From Pseudonocardia petroleophila (lineage in GTDB: Bacteria > Actinomycetota > Actinomycetes > Mycobacteriales > Pseudonocardiaceae), in contig NZ_CP060131.1 of the NCBI RefSeq assembly GCF_014235185.1, positions 1,619,501 to 1,683,500 of the forward strand: DNA of 64,000 bases. Direction: 5' to 3'. The notes under the pieces were generated by a model, which did not search any database, was not told the origin of the DNA, and saw only the letters and a list, made by a program, of their open reading frames with translations. Position numbers and translations under genes: made by a program. Positions 41,151 to 49,792 of the stretch are shown in pieces (position 1 is the stretch's first letter; each line of letters begins with the position of its first letter).

Positions 41151-43409
41151 ATGAGTACGACCAGCACGCCCACCGGGGCCCCCGTCACCGACATCGAGCT
41201 CGCGATCGGCGGCATGACCTGCGCGTCGTGCGCGAACCGGATCGAGCGCAAGCTCAACAAGCTCGACGGCGTCACCGCCACCGTCAACTACGCCACCGAG
41301 AAGGCCAAGGTCACCTACGCCGAGGGCGTCGACCGCGACGACCTGCTCACCGCCGTCGAACAGGCCGGCTACACCGCGCGGCTGCCCGAACCGCCCCGCG
41401 ACACCGACGACGACGTCGAGGACGACGTCGAGGACGGCCCGGTGCGCGCGCTGCGCACCCGGCTCGTCGTCAGCGCCGTGCTCTCCGTGCCGGTCGTCGC
41501 GATGGCGATGGCCCCGGTGCTGCAGTTCACGTACTGGCAGTGGCTCTCCCTCACCCTGGCCGCGCCGGTCGTGGTGTGGGGCGCGCTGCCCTTCCACCGC
41601 GCGGCGTGGACCAACCTGCGCCACGGCGCGGCCACCATGGACACGCTGATCTCCCTGGGCACCCTCGCCGCGCTGGCCTGGTCGCTCTACGCGCTGTTCC
41701 TGGGCACCGCGGGCGTGCCGGGTATGACCCACCCCTTCGAGCTGACCATCGCGCCGTCCGACGGCGCCGCGAACATCTACCTCGAGGTCGCCGCCGGCGT
41801 CACGACGTTCATCCTGGCCGGGCGCTACTTCGAGGCCCGCTCCAAGCGCCGCGCCGGGGCCGCACTACGGGCGCTGCTCGAACTCGGTGCGAAGGACGTC
41901 GCGGTCCTGCGCGACGGCGAAGAGGTGCGGATCCCGACCGCGCAGCTCGCCGTCGGGGACCGGTTCGTCGTCCGCCCGGGCGAGAAGCTCGCCACCGACG
42001 GGGTCGTCGAGGAAGGCAGCTCCGCGGTCGACGCCTCGATGCTCACCGGCGAGTCCGTGCCCGTCGAGGTCCGTCCCGGCGACGCCGTCGTCGGCGCCAC
42101 GGTCAACGCCGGTGGCCGGCTGGTCGTGCGCGCCACCCGGATCGGTTCGGAAACCCAGCTCGCCCAGATGGCACGGCTGGTGGAGGACGCCCAGAACGGC
42201 AAGGCGCAGGTCCAGCGTCTCGCCGACCGGATCTCCGGGGTGTTCGTGCCGATCGTCATCGCGCTGGCCGCCACCACCCTCGGGTTCTGGCTGGGCACCG
42301 GTGCGGGCGCGGCCGCGGCGTTCACCGCCGCCGTCGCCGTGCTCATCATCGCCTGCCCCTGCGCACTCGGGCTCGCCACGCCGACCGCGCTACTGGTCGG
42401 CACCGGCCGTGGAGCCCAGCTCGGCATCCTGATCAAGGGCCCGGAGGTGTTGGAGTCCACCCGCCGCGTCGACACCGTGGTGCTGGACAAGACCGGCACC
42501 GTCACCACCGGCCGGATGAGCCTGGTCTCGGTGCACACGTCCGAGGACGAGGACGTGGTGCTGCGGCTGGCCGGGGCGCTGGAGAGCGCGTCGGAGCACC
42601 CGATCGCCGCCGCGGTGGCGGCCGGGGCCCGGCAGCGGGTCGGCGCGCTGCCCGACGTCGAGGACTTCACCAACGTCGAGGGCCTCGGAGTGCAGGGCGT
42701 CGTCGACGGGCACGCCGTGCTGGTCGGGCGGCCGGCGCTGCTGGAGCAGTGGAGCCAGCCGCTGACCCCGGAGCTCGCCGCGGCCAAGGCCGCCGCGGAC
42801 GAGCGCGGGCACACCGCGATCGCCGTGGCGTGGGACGGCGAGGCGCGGGCGGTGCTCGCCGTCGCCGACACCGTCAAACCCACCTCGAAGGAGGCGATCA
42901 GCCGGCTCCGGGCACTCGGGCTCACCCCGGTGCTGCTCACCGGCGACAACGCCACCGTGGCCCGCACCGTGGCCGACGAGGTCGGCATCACCGAGGTCAT
43001 CGCCGAGGTCCTGCCCGCCGACAAGCTCGACGTCGTCAAGCGGCTCCAAGACACGGGCAGGGTCGTGGCCATGGTCGGCGACGGCGTCAACGACGCCGCC
43101 GCGCTCGCCCGAGCCGACCTCGGTCTCGCCATGGGCACCGGCACCGACGTCGCCATCGAGGCGAGCGACATCACGTTGGTCCGGGGCGATCTGCGCGCCG
43201 TCCCGGACGCTATCCGGCTTTCCCGGCGCACGCTGGGCACGATCAAGGGCAACCTGTTCTGGGCGTTCGCCTACAACGTCGCGGCCCTGCCACTGGCCGC
43301 GATGGGACTGCTCAACCCGATGATCGCCGGAGCGGCGATGGCGTTCAGCTCGGTGTTCGTCGTCGGGAACAGCCTGCGCCTGCGCAGCTTCCGCTCCGAC
43401 GCCATCTGA
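41151..43409 (+). CDS. copA: Copper-exporting P-type ATPase CopA (CPC motif)
   Basis: P1B-1 ATPase of 752 residues that pumps Cu(I) out. N-terminal HMA domain with MTCASC (about residues 23-28), eight predicted helices, CPC at 402-404 ([13 protein letters not shown]), DKTGTVT with the phosphorylated Asp446, [17 protein letters not shown] and [10 protein letters not shown], then the C-terminal YN and MxxSS motifs ([30 protein letters not shown]). It is the last gene of the csoR operon, complementing the CPH-type ATPase at 37494. GAAGGAGG precedes the ATG and a strong hairpin follows. Confidence 0.96.
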   Translation: MSTTSTPTGAPVTDIELAIGGMTCASCANRIERKLNKLDGVTATVNYATEKAKVTYAEGVDRDDLLTAVEQAGYTARLPEPPRDTDDDVEDDVEDGPVRALRTRLVVSAVLSVPVVAMAMAPVLQFTYWQWLSLTLAAPVVVWGALPFHRAAWTNLRHGAATMDTLISLGTLAALAWSLYALFLGTAGVPGMTHPFELTIAPSDGAANIYLEVAAGVTTFILAGRYFEARSKRRAGAALRALLELGAKDVAVLRDGEEVRIPTAQLAVGDRFVVRPGEKLATDGVVEEGSSAVDASMLTGESVPVEVRPGDAVVGATVNAGGRLVVRATRIGSETQLAQMARLVEDAQNGKAQVQRLADRISGVFVPIVIALAATTLGFWLGTGAGAAAAFTAAVAVLIIACPCALGLATPTALLVGTGRGAQLGILIKGPEVLESTRRVDTVVLDKTGTVTTGRMSLVSVHTSEDEDVVLRLAGALESASEHPIAAAVAAGARQRVGALPDVEDFTNVEGLGVQGVVDGHAVLVGRPALLEQWSQPLTPELAAAKAAADERGHTAIAVAWDGEARAVLAVADTVKPTSKEAISRLRALGLTPVLLTGDNATVARTVADEVGITEVIAEVLPADKLDVVKRLQDTGRVVAMVGDGVNDAAALARADLGLAMGTGTDVAIEASDITLVRGDLRAVPDAIRLSRRTLGTIKGNLFWAFAYNVAALPLAAMGLLNPMIAGAAMAFSSVFVVGNSLRLRSFRSDAI

Positions 43410-43424
43410 GCCCGGGGCAACGCC

Positions 43425-43458
43425 GGTGGCCGACCCCCGGCTGTGGGGGTCGGCCACC
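43425..43458 (+). terminator. Hairpin terminator after copA
   Basis: Perfect 14-bp inverted repeat (43425-43438 and 43445-43458) with a 6-base loop, 15 bp after the copA stop. No T-run is present. It probably ends the copper operon transcript. Confidence 0.8.
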
Positions 43459-43530
43459 AGCCGTTCACGATCGTGGGCCAGCGGCACCGCCAGAGTGGTG
43501 GATGGTCCCTCGTCGAGCAGCCCGGGACGG

Positions 43531-43863
43531 TCAGCGAGGCGACGCCGGTCCGGAACCGGCCGACAGGCGTTCGAGGATCACGCGCGCGACGTCGACCCCA
43601 CCCGGCATGCCGTGGTGATGGTGGGCGAGGCCGCGGGCCGGTGCCGCGTCCACGACTGTGGCCCCGGCGTCGTCCGACGGCCCACCGGCCGGTACGACGA
43701 CCTCGACCGCGACCAGTCGGCCGCCGACGGCAGCGGCGCGGGTTGTCATCTCGACGACGTCAGTGCCCAGGAGATGTCGAGCCGGGCGGTGGGGCACCTC
43801 GGTCGTCCCGTCGGGGGTGACACGCTGCACGACGTCGATCGGTTCGCCGTCGAGGTGCAGCAC
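43531..43863 (-). other. Open frame of unknown origin next to integrase remnant
   Basis: A 110-residue open frame (RVTPDGTTEVPHRPARHLL, VGGRLVAVEVVVPAGG, HHHHGMPGGVDVARVILERL) with protein-like composition. It overlaps the integrase remnant in another frame and has no clear start or family. It may be a fragment of a gene fused to the integrase by deletion. Confidence 0.25.
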
Positions 43864-44000
43864 ACGTCGGTCGTGGACTCCCGCAGACGCAGCGGCTCAC
43901 CCGTCAGCGGGTCCTGACCGGCGTAGACGATCACCTGGAAGGACTTCCCGCGGCGGCGGATCATGTCGCGCGGGCGCCCCTGAGCAGGCTCTTCGGCCAC
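43746..44000 (-). pseudogene. int: Tyrosine-recombinase (phage-type integrase) N-terminal remnant
   Basis: From GTG at 44000 the first ~40 residues (GRPRDMIRRRGKSFQVIVYAG, then QDPLTGEPLRLRESTTD) match the arm-binding N-terminus of actinomycete integrases, which normally continue for 350-450 residues. After RESTTD the frame degenerates and stops at 84 residues, with no core-binding or catalytic Arg/His/Tyr region. It lies 76 bp from the tRNA-Ala fragment and points away from it, the usual position of an island integrase. Inactive. Confidence 0.75.
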
Positions 44001-44076
44001 ACGAGGACCGTACTCGATGCCATCGTCGATTGATCGGATCTGGCGAGCGGATCGAGGCTGTTCTAACTGGTCAGGC

Positions 44077-44121
44077 TGGTGGAGACGAGGGGAATCGAAC
44101 CCCTAACCCCTGCCTTGCAAA
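44077..44121 (-). other. 3' half of tRNA-Ala(TGC): attachment-site remnant
   Basis: Read on the minus strand this is the anticodon loop TTTGCAA (44121-44115), GGCAG, a T-arm with TTCGATT, the acceptor strand CGTCTCC, A and CCA (44079-44077). The 5' half that should pair with it is absent: upstream of the loop the sequence is GCACG instead of CTGCC. The break in the anticodon loop is where tyrosine integrases usually cross over. It is not a functional tRNA. Confidence 0.8.
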
Positions 44122-44195
44122 CGTGCGGTGTGGCGCCTGCTCGGCCGGATCCAGCTGGTGAGCGTGATGCTGCCACTGCCCACGCTGCCTGCGTT

Positions 44196-44235
44196 GGATG
44201 CCAGCGGCTGCCGTTGGATGCCATCGTGGATGCCA
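44196..44235 (+). repeat. Three direct GGATGCCA repeats near the tRNA fragment
   Basis: GGATGCCA occurs at 44196-44203, 44216-44223 and 44228-44235, within 160 bp of the tRNA-Ala fragment. Short clustered direct repeats beside an att site resemble integrase arm-binding sites. The wider stretch 44122-44518 contains no gene I can support. Confidence 0.5.
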
Positions 44236-44518
44236 ATTCGTCCTATGTGGATAAACCCGAGCGACCGACCTTTCATTCAGACAGTGGGCCTGCTGCGTCG
44301 CACTGGCAGCGGGTGAAGCCTCTATCTGGGAGGGTTGCCATCGACGGCGACCGGTTTCGTCGCTGGACGGTGGTCCTGCGGAGCTAAGCCATGATGTTGG
44401 CACGTCTGCTCGGCCGCGTATCGAGCAGATCCACGCCCGCTCCGAGTCCCTTGAGACTGAGAACCCAGCCGGGCGATTGCGTGCGGAGGCACGCCTGTAC
44501 CGCGGGCTCGAACTCGAC

Positions 44519-45547
44519 TCAGTCTGGGCACACCCGGAGGAGCCGGCCGCTGAGGAACCGTCCCTGACTGTCGAGGGTCTCAGGCCTCGTGCTCCGCCTA
44601 CGGGAGTCCACGAGGAACAGCTGCCCGTCGAGTTCGGCCATGTCGGTGACGTTCACGTAGTTGTCGGGCACCTCCACTGGGATCTCGCTGCGGGCCTGCT
44701 CGACGCCGGTGGCGGTGAGCACGATCCGCAGTAGGTGGCTGCGCTCCGGCGCGCCGGGGAGGCTGGAACTGAGAAGCGCAGCGGACGCGATGACGAGGTC
44801 ATCGTCTAGGAACACCATGGCGGCGGGTTGGCGGTAGTCGCGGTCGCTGGCGGCGAGGTCGGACCCCTCGAAGGTGCCGGTGCCGAGTTCGGCAACCGTT
44901 CTGATCAAGCCGGGGCCCCCGCCCGTGCGTGGTATAGAGACGACGACGCCGGTGTAGACCGATCCGAGGAACCGCCATCCGCCGACGAACACACGGTCTC
45001 CGCGCACGGCAAGGGTCGTGGGGAAGAAGCCCGGGACGTCCCCGGTGTTCCACAACTGCCGCAGCTGCCCGTCGGCGGTGATGATGAACGGCAGGACGTT
45101 GCCGCCGGCGAGAATTGCGGCGAAGGCCCCGTCGCCGGCAGCGGCCAGCGCGAGGACTGGACGTCCGACGTTGTGGATGACTGTGGTGCCGGGTGGGCTG
45201 AGGTTGAGTCGCACAATACGTTCGCCGCGTGTGGCGAAGATGTCGCCGGACCCCGGTTCGTCGCTGGTGAGGTGGCCGACGCCGGTCTCAGTACCGAGGT
45301 CGACCATCGGCGGGTCCTCGTCCAGTGCGATCAACCGCACCCGCGACGGCGACCCTTGAGGGCTAAGCAGAACGGGTTCGCCGGCGTCGGAGTACACGAA
45401 GCTACGGCTGGTCACCGGGAGTACGGAGGTCGGGAAGATCTGTCGGCCCGCCGCGTCGATGTCGGTGATGATCGACGTGCCCACGCACTGACCGAGGATC
45501 CGGCGAATGCGCCGTCGCATGAGCAGGACGAGCCGTCGGTTCTTCAT
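44519..45547 (-). CDS. Hypothetical protein, beta-propeller-like
   Basis: A 342-residue protein without a recognised family. It contains repeated beta-rich segments of ~45 residues (GRQIFPTSVLPVTS, RVRLIALDEDPPMVDLG, GDIFATRGERIVRLNL, VLALAAAGDGAFAAILAGG, PTTLAVRGDRVFVGGWRFLG, DLVIASAALLSSS, MAELDGQLFLVDSRRRS), a pattern that suggests a propeller. No signal peptide is clear; the N-terminus is very basic (KNRRLVLLMRRRIRR). The ATG at 45547 has GAGGGAGG at proper spacing. Base use is less GC-biased than in the catabolic regions, fitting acquired DNA. Confidence 0.6.
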   Translation of the reverse strand: MKNRRLVLLMRRRIRRILGQCVGTSIITDIDAAGRQIFPTSVLPVTSRSFVYSDAGEPVLLSPQGSPSRVRLIALDEDPPMVDLGTETGVGHLTSDEPGSGDIFATRGERIVRLNLSPPGTTVIHNVGRPVLALAAAGDGAFAAILAGGNVLPFIITADGQLRQLWNTGDVPGFFPTTLAVRGDRVFVGGWRFLGSVYTGVVVSIPRTGGGPGLIRTVAELGTGTFEGSDLAASDRDYRQPAAMVFLDDDLVIASAALLSSSLPGAPERSHLLRIVLTATGVEQARSEIPVEVPDNYVNVTDMAELDGQLFLVDSRRRSTRPETLDSQGRFLSGRLLRVCPD

Positions 45548-45562
45548 GCGTGCCTCCCTCAC

Positions 45563-46006
45563 TCCCTTCTCGACTCGCCAGGCGCGAAAGCGACGTTACG
45601 AACTGACACATGTGCAGCGCATGAGATGCATGCTGAATGCCGGCATCCCAGGATGCCCGGCCAGCAGGGGTCAGTTCAACCTTCGGCCATCCTCGTCTCG
45701 CCATCCGATACGGCGGCCCAGGACAACCCGGCCCTGACGCCGACGAGATCCTCATCCACCCCGGGAACGGCCGGAACTCCTACCGGGCAACGGACGCGCA
45801 CGTCGATGTCCGGGACGGGATCCTCATGGTCGACGGCGAAACCCGATAGAGCCGCGCCGGAAGCGAGCACATGCCCGGTCTCACCAGGACCAGCAAGTAT
45901 CTTTGCGAGCCCGACGGTGGCCCCGTCGGTCGTAGTAAGAGTCGTAGCGGACAAGGACTCGATCGCTACTCGGGCAAGTGCCCGTAGCGACAGGTGAGAA
46001 ACTTGA
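45563..46006. other. Gap without a supported gene
   Basis: About 440 bp between the hypothetical gene and the nuclease remnant. A 70-codon plus-strand frame ends at 45849 (ILIHPGNGRNSYRATDAHV) but has no clear ribosome site or relatives I recognise. No repeats or hairpins stand out. Confidence 0.3.
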
Positions 46007-46780
46007 TCAACACCACCGTTTGCGTGCACAGAATCCTCCGGTGAGCGCTCCGTCCGGCAGGTTGCCACTGGGGGCGTCGACGTAGACCTCTTCATCCCAG
46101 TCGGCCACGCCGTTGCCGTCGTCGTCGCCGTACACCTTCGGATTCCCGCACGGCGGGGCATAGATGCCCTCAGCCCGGTACTCGGCGATGCCGGCCGCGG
46201 AGGCGATGCGCTCGTCGTAGGTGGCGTTGGCCTGGTCTTCGGCAGGCTTGCCCCGGCCGTTGAGCACGATCTCGTTTCCCAGGTCATGCGCGTACATGGG
46301 CAAGCCATCACGATCCGTTGACTAGGAGTACTGGACGTAGCGCAGCAGCCGTCCGATCTCGTCCGACTCGACTCCGGGCTCGGCGTGCAGCTTGATCGGA
46401 TGCCCCCCGACGATCCCGCGGGTGAACTCGGTCGCCCCAGGGCATGCGCAGGCGTCCACATCGGGAACCTGGACGCCGAGCAGTCGTACCGTGCGCCCGT
46501 CAGCGAGCTCCAGGGTGTTGCCATCAAGGACTCGCGCTACCGACACGAGCTCCCCGCCGGGGTGGCACGTGTCCTCGTCGTCGTACACGGTGTCGTCGGA
46601 GAAGCACTCCGACTCAACCGCGCGATCGACCGTCGATGCTGCGACGACCTGCGGTGCGGCGGCGCTGTTCGATGCTTCGGAAGCCACGCTCGGAGCGTCG
46701 ACCTCGTTCCGTGCGTTGTTGCAGGAGCCGACGATGACGACGAACGCGACGGCTCCGAACAGCAGCCTGCCTTTACCCAC
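46007..46780 (-). pseudogene. Staphylococcal-nuclease-like secreted protein interrupted by a stop codon
   Basis: Two frames in the same phase are separated by a single TAG at 46324-46322. The first (46780-46322) has a signal sequence with lipobox-like VGSC, then an SNase/thermonuclease-like start (VSVARVLDGNTLELADGRTVRLLGVQVPD, ACPGATEFTRGIVGG, GRLLRYVQYS). The second (ending 46007) continues the SNase fold (MYAHDLGNEIVLNGRGKP, ANATYDERIASAAGIAEYRAEGIY) and ends in an excalibur-like GDDDGNGVADWDEE and CARKRWC. The phase match shows that a nonsense mutation split one gene. A truncated product could still be exported. Confidence 0.72.
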
Positions 46781-46864
46781 CCGTGCACACTCCTGTAGCC
46801 AGATCGCTCATAGAGCGTCCAGACCGGGAGGCTAGGTGATCGCTCAATCGCAGGAGCCTGGTCG

Positions 46865-47158
46865 TTACGACGCATTCGAGCGGAACGAGTCGGCCGCACG
46901 CAGGGCGTCGGCGAGGTCGATCAGGTCGACGTCGCCGCGCGCGGTCAGTCCGGGTCGGACGATGAACCGGGTGTCGGCCACGCAGATCCGGTACTGCTGG
47001 CGGCCGCGATCCATCGCCGCTACGACGAGAGCGTCGGATGCCGCTTCGACCGCCTCCGCCCGTGTACCCGCAGTGCCGTCGGCCAGGTGCTGCACGTTCT
47101 CCACCCCGGCGGTGAGCACGCCGACGGTCCAAAGTTGTGGTGTCCACCCCCGCAGCAT
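46865..47158 (-). CDS. Small hypothetical protein
   Basis: A 97-residue frame from ATG 47158 (TAGTRAEAVEAASDALVVAAMDRG, QYRICVADTRFIVRP, DVDLIDLADALRAADSF) with alternating helix and strand composition. No family is recognised and the start is uncertain. It lies in the accessory zone downstream of a frameshifted gene on the same strand and may share its transcript. Confidence 0.45.
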   Translation of the reverse strand: MLRGWTPQLWTVGVLTAGVENVQHLADGTAGTRAEAVEAASDALVVAAMDRGRQQYRICVADTRFIVRPGLTARGDVDLIDLADALRAADSFRSNAS

Positions 47159-47215
47159 CGTGGAATCGGTGCGGCCGCGTCGGCGACCGCACCGAGTTAT
47201 CCACAGTTGCTGCCT

Positions 47216-47741
47216 CTACTCGTCCTCGGTGGGGTTGTCCCCCAGCAACCGGGCCGCCTGGCGCCAGGCGCGCAGCATCGAGGTGTAGGCGGTGGCGTCG
47301 CAGATCTCCCAGGTGACCGGCCCGGCCTGGATTCGCAGCACCGCCGGGACCGCCCCACCGGCGCGGGCGGGCTCGAACGCCGAGATCACCCGCGGGGATC
47401 CTGCGTAGCGGACCATCGCCGCGACCGTCGTCGGCCCGATCACCAACGGCCGGTGCCCCGCCACCGCCGGTCGGAGCGACCGGGCCGCGACGGCGGCGTC
47501 GGTCCAGCCGTCGGCGATCGCGCGGGCGGTGATCCCGGCCCGCAGGTACACCAGCACGCAACCGAGGGTGAGGCCGAGCTGCTGCTCCGCGGTCCCGACA
47601 TGGGCCAGATCGAGCCGAACTGGGACGAGCCCCGCGGCGTGGACCACCACGCCGGTGACCACGGAGGACTTGGGTGATCAGCCGCGCCTGCGCGGTCGGG
47701 CTGGTGTCCTCGCCGGTGCAGTGGCTGGTACGTGCGGTCAT
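47216..47741 (-). pseudogene. Hypothetical gene with a single-base frameshift
   Basis: A well-formed start (GGGAGG, ATG at 47741) opens MTARTSHCTGEDTSPT then AQARLITQ. After about 24 codons a one-base shift near the sequence caagtcctcc is needed to enter the long downstream frame (SSVVTGVVVHAAGLVPVRLD through DGWTDAAVAARSLRPAVAG to LLGDNPTEDE, stop at 47216). Read together this would be one protein of ~174 residues. The downstream part alone could start at GTG 47662 but lacks a ribosome site. The family is unknown, resembling proteins carried on actinomycete mobile elements. A sequencing error is the alternative. Confidence 0.5.
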
Positions 47742-48177
47742 GGTGGCCTCCCGAGATCGTGGGTGGGCCTGTCGGCCCGTCCCCCTGGGGTGGCGGGGCG
47801 TTGTTCCCCCGCCGCCTTGGGGCGACCCGGCACGGCCGTGGAGGCTCTCGGTCAAGGGCAGCCCGCCAGGGCTGTCGCGCAGCGACGCGTAGCGCAGCGG
47901 AGCGCCCTTTACCGGGAGTGAGGCCGTGCGAAGCCCACTGGGCCACTATCAGGAGGTGTCGGCGGCCGATGCCGTCGATGCACCCGAGGTGCCACCGGGT
48001 CACCGCCTTGGTAAGCCGACGGCTTGACGTCCGCCCTTAGAACGCGGGGCTCGGTGGTCACCTGGGTCGCGCGGACCGTCAACAAGGGCTGAGCGCCGCG
48101 AGCGCCGAACAGTGAGCGTGCGGGAGCCGCGACCCGGAATCCATGGGTGCCGACACGCCGAGCACCCCGGAGCATCC
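47742..48177. other. Non-coding left flank of the IS110-type transposase gene
   Basis: About 435 bp with no supported gene. It contains several short dyads, for example AAGCCG-A-CGGCTT near 48013-48027. In IS110-type elements the left non-coding end encodes the bridge RNA that guides target choice, so 47930-48177 is a candidate. The exact left boundary cannot be fixed from one copy. Confidence 0.4.
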
Positions 48178-49452
48178 ATGCCCGACCACGCCCCCATCGA
48201 CGCTGCGCCCGTCCTGCTGCCGGACCTACCGCCCGGCGGGGTCACCGCCGGCGTGGATTGGGCCACCGCCGACCATGTCGTCGCCGTCGTCGACGCCCGC
48301 GGCACCGTGATCGACCGGTTCGCCGTCGACGCCACCGCGGCCGGTCTACGCGAGCTCGTCCGCCGGCTGCGCCGCAACCACATCACCGAGGTCGCGATCG
48401 AACGCAGCGACGGCCTCGTAGTCGACGCCCTGCTCGGCGCCGGTCTAACGGTGGTGGTGATCGCCCCGAACCAGGTGAACAACCTCCGCGGCCGCTACGG
48501 CTCCGCACGGAACAAGGACGACCGGTTCGACGCGTTCGTCCTGGCCGACACGCTGCGCACCGACCGGGCCCGGCTGCGCCCGCTGATCCCCGACACCCCG
48601 GCCACGGTGCTGTTGCGCTCAACGGTGCGGGCGCGGAAGGACCTGCTCACCCACCGGGTCGGGCTGGCCAACCAGCTCCGCGCCCACCTGCAAACCTTCC
48701 ACCCCGGTCCGGTCGGGCTGTTCGCCGACCTCGACGGCATCACCAGCTTGCGGTTCCTCGCCGCGTTCCCCGGCCAGGACGACACCGACTGGCTCACCCC
48801 CTCCCGGCTGACGACGTGGCTGCGCCGGGCGAACTACACCGGCCGCAAGGACCCCGCCATCCTGCACGCCCACCTCGCCGCCGCCGCCCGCGGCGCGACC
48901 GGACCGGCCGGCGCCGCGGCCGCCGAGGTCACCCGGGCGTTCGTGGCCGCGCTGACCGCGATCGTCGTCCAGATCAAGGCCCTGGACAAGCGGATCACCG
49001 CCCAGCTCGCCGAGCACGCCGACGCACACATCTTCCGCAGCCTGCCGCGCGCCCAGGCCCTGCGCGCCGCCCGGCTGATCGCCGAGATCGGCGACTGCCG
49101 CGGCCGGTTCCCCACCCCCGAAGCGCTGGCCTCCCTGGCCGGGGTCACCCCCTCGACCCGGCAGTCCGGGAAGGTGCGCACCACGTCGTTCCGTTGGTCG
49201 GCGGACAAGCAGCTACGCGACGCGGTCTGCGACTTCGCCGCCGACTCCCGCCACGCCAACCCGTGGGCCGCGCACGTCTATCGTCAAGCTGTCGGGCGCG
49301 GACACCGCCACCCGCACGCCGTCCGGATCCTCGCCCGCGCCTGGCTACTGGTCATCTGGCGCTGCTGGCAGGACCACCAGCCCTACCAGCCCGACCAGCA
49401 CCGCGCCCTGCAGACCGTCCTGCGTGAGCGGTCGCCCGCCACTGCTGCCTGA
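48178..49452 (+). CDS. IS110-family transposase
   Basis: DEDD-type recombinase of 424 residues. The N-terminal RuvC-like domain carries Asp in VTAGVDWATADHVVAVVD, Glu in EVAIERSDGLVVDALL and Asp pairs in ARNKDDRFDAFVLADTLR. The C-terminal Tnp_20 domain has FRSLPRAQALRAARLIAEIGD, RFPTPEALASLAGVTPSTRQSGK with the serine nucleophile region, and RDAVCDFAADSRHANPWA. The ATG at 48178 has GGAG upstream; an earlier in-frame GTG at 48112 lacks one. The frame is complete. Element ends are not obvious, as usual for this family, which lacks terminal inverted repeats. Confidence 0.92.
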   Translation: MPDHAPIDAAPVLLPDLPPGGVTAGVDWATADHVVAVVDARGTVIDRFAVDATAAGLRELVRRLRRNHITEVAIERSDGLVVDALLGAGLTVVVIAPNQVNNLRGRYGSARNKDDRFDAFVLADTLRTDRARLRPLIPDTPATVLLRSTVRARKDLLTHRVGLANQLRAHLQTFHPGPVGLFADLDGITSLRFLAAFPGQDDTDWLTPSRLTTWLRRANYTGRKDPAILHAHLAAAARGATGPAGAAAAEVTRAFVAALTAIVVQIKALDKRITAQLAEHADAHIFRSLPRAQALRAARLIAEIGDCRGRFPTPEALASLAGVTPSTRQSGKVRTTSFRWSADKQLRDAVCDFAADSRHANPWAAHVYRQAVGRGHRHPHAVRILARAWLLVIWRCWQDHQPYQPDQHRALQTVLRERSPATAA

Positions 49453-49507
49453 ACACGGTCGCCGCCGGCCGCGGTCCCCCGCCTGACAAGGCAGACGGCC
49501 GGTCTCG

Positions 49508-49639
49508 GGTGGTGATCTCCTCGCGGCGCGGGTTCATCCCGGCCGGGCCGGTGGCCCCGGGGGCAAGCCAGCTGTTCAGGCTTGCGGCCCGGGCGACCGG
49601 TCTGGCAGCCCTTGGGCGCGCCGTGAGGAGATCACCACC
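49508..49639. repeat. 132-nt giant inverted repeat downstream of the IS110 gene
   Basis: Outer arms of 23 bp (49508-49530 and 49617-49639) pair with one mismatch. Inside, a second pair of arms (CCGGT, then a GC-rich tract, then GCAAGCC; and GGCTTGC, then a GC-rich tract, then ACCGG) closes on an AGCTGTTCA loop. It starts 56 bp after the transposase stop. It could be a structured RNA of the element's right end, or a small non-autonomous element. The rest of 49453-49792 has no gene but another dyad (ATGACGATCGT at 49730 and ACGATCATCAT at 49754). Confidence 0.65.
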
Positions 49640-49792
49640 TCCCGCAGGTTCAGGGGATCTCTGAACGGTGCCGGGTCCGGGCGGAGCCCGGCCGCCGGAG
49701 GCTCCGCGCAGCGCATCCGAGCCGCACGGATGACGATCGTGTCGATATGACTAACGATCATCATATGGTTCCAACCGGAAGCTCACCGCGAC

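Noticed and set aside
44077..44121. A functional tRNA-Ala gene
   Set aside because: Only the 3' half is present; the D-arm, the 5' acceptor strand and the 5' anticodon stem are missing.
44196..44235. CRISPR array
   Set aside because: The repeats are 8 bp with spacings of 20 and 12 bp, far too short, and no cas genes are nearby. No CRISPR array was seen in the window.
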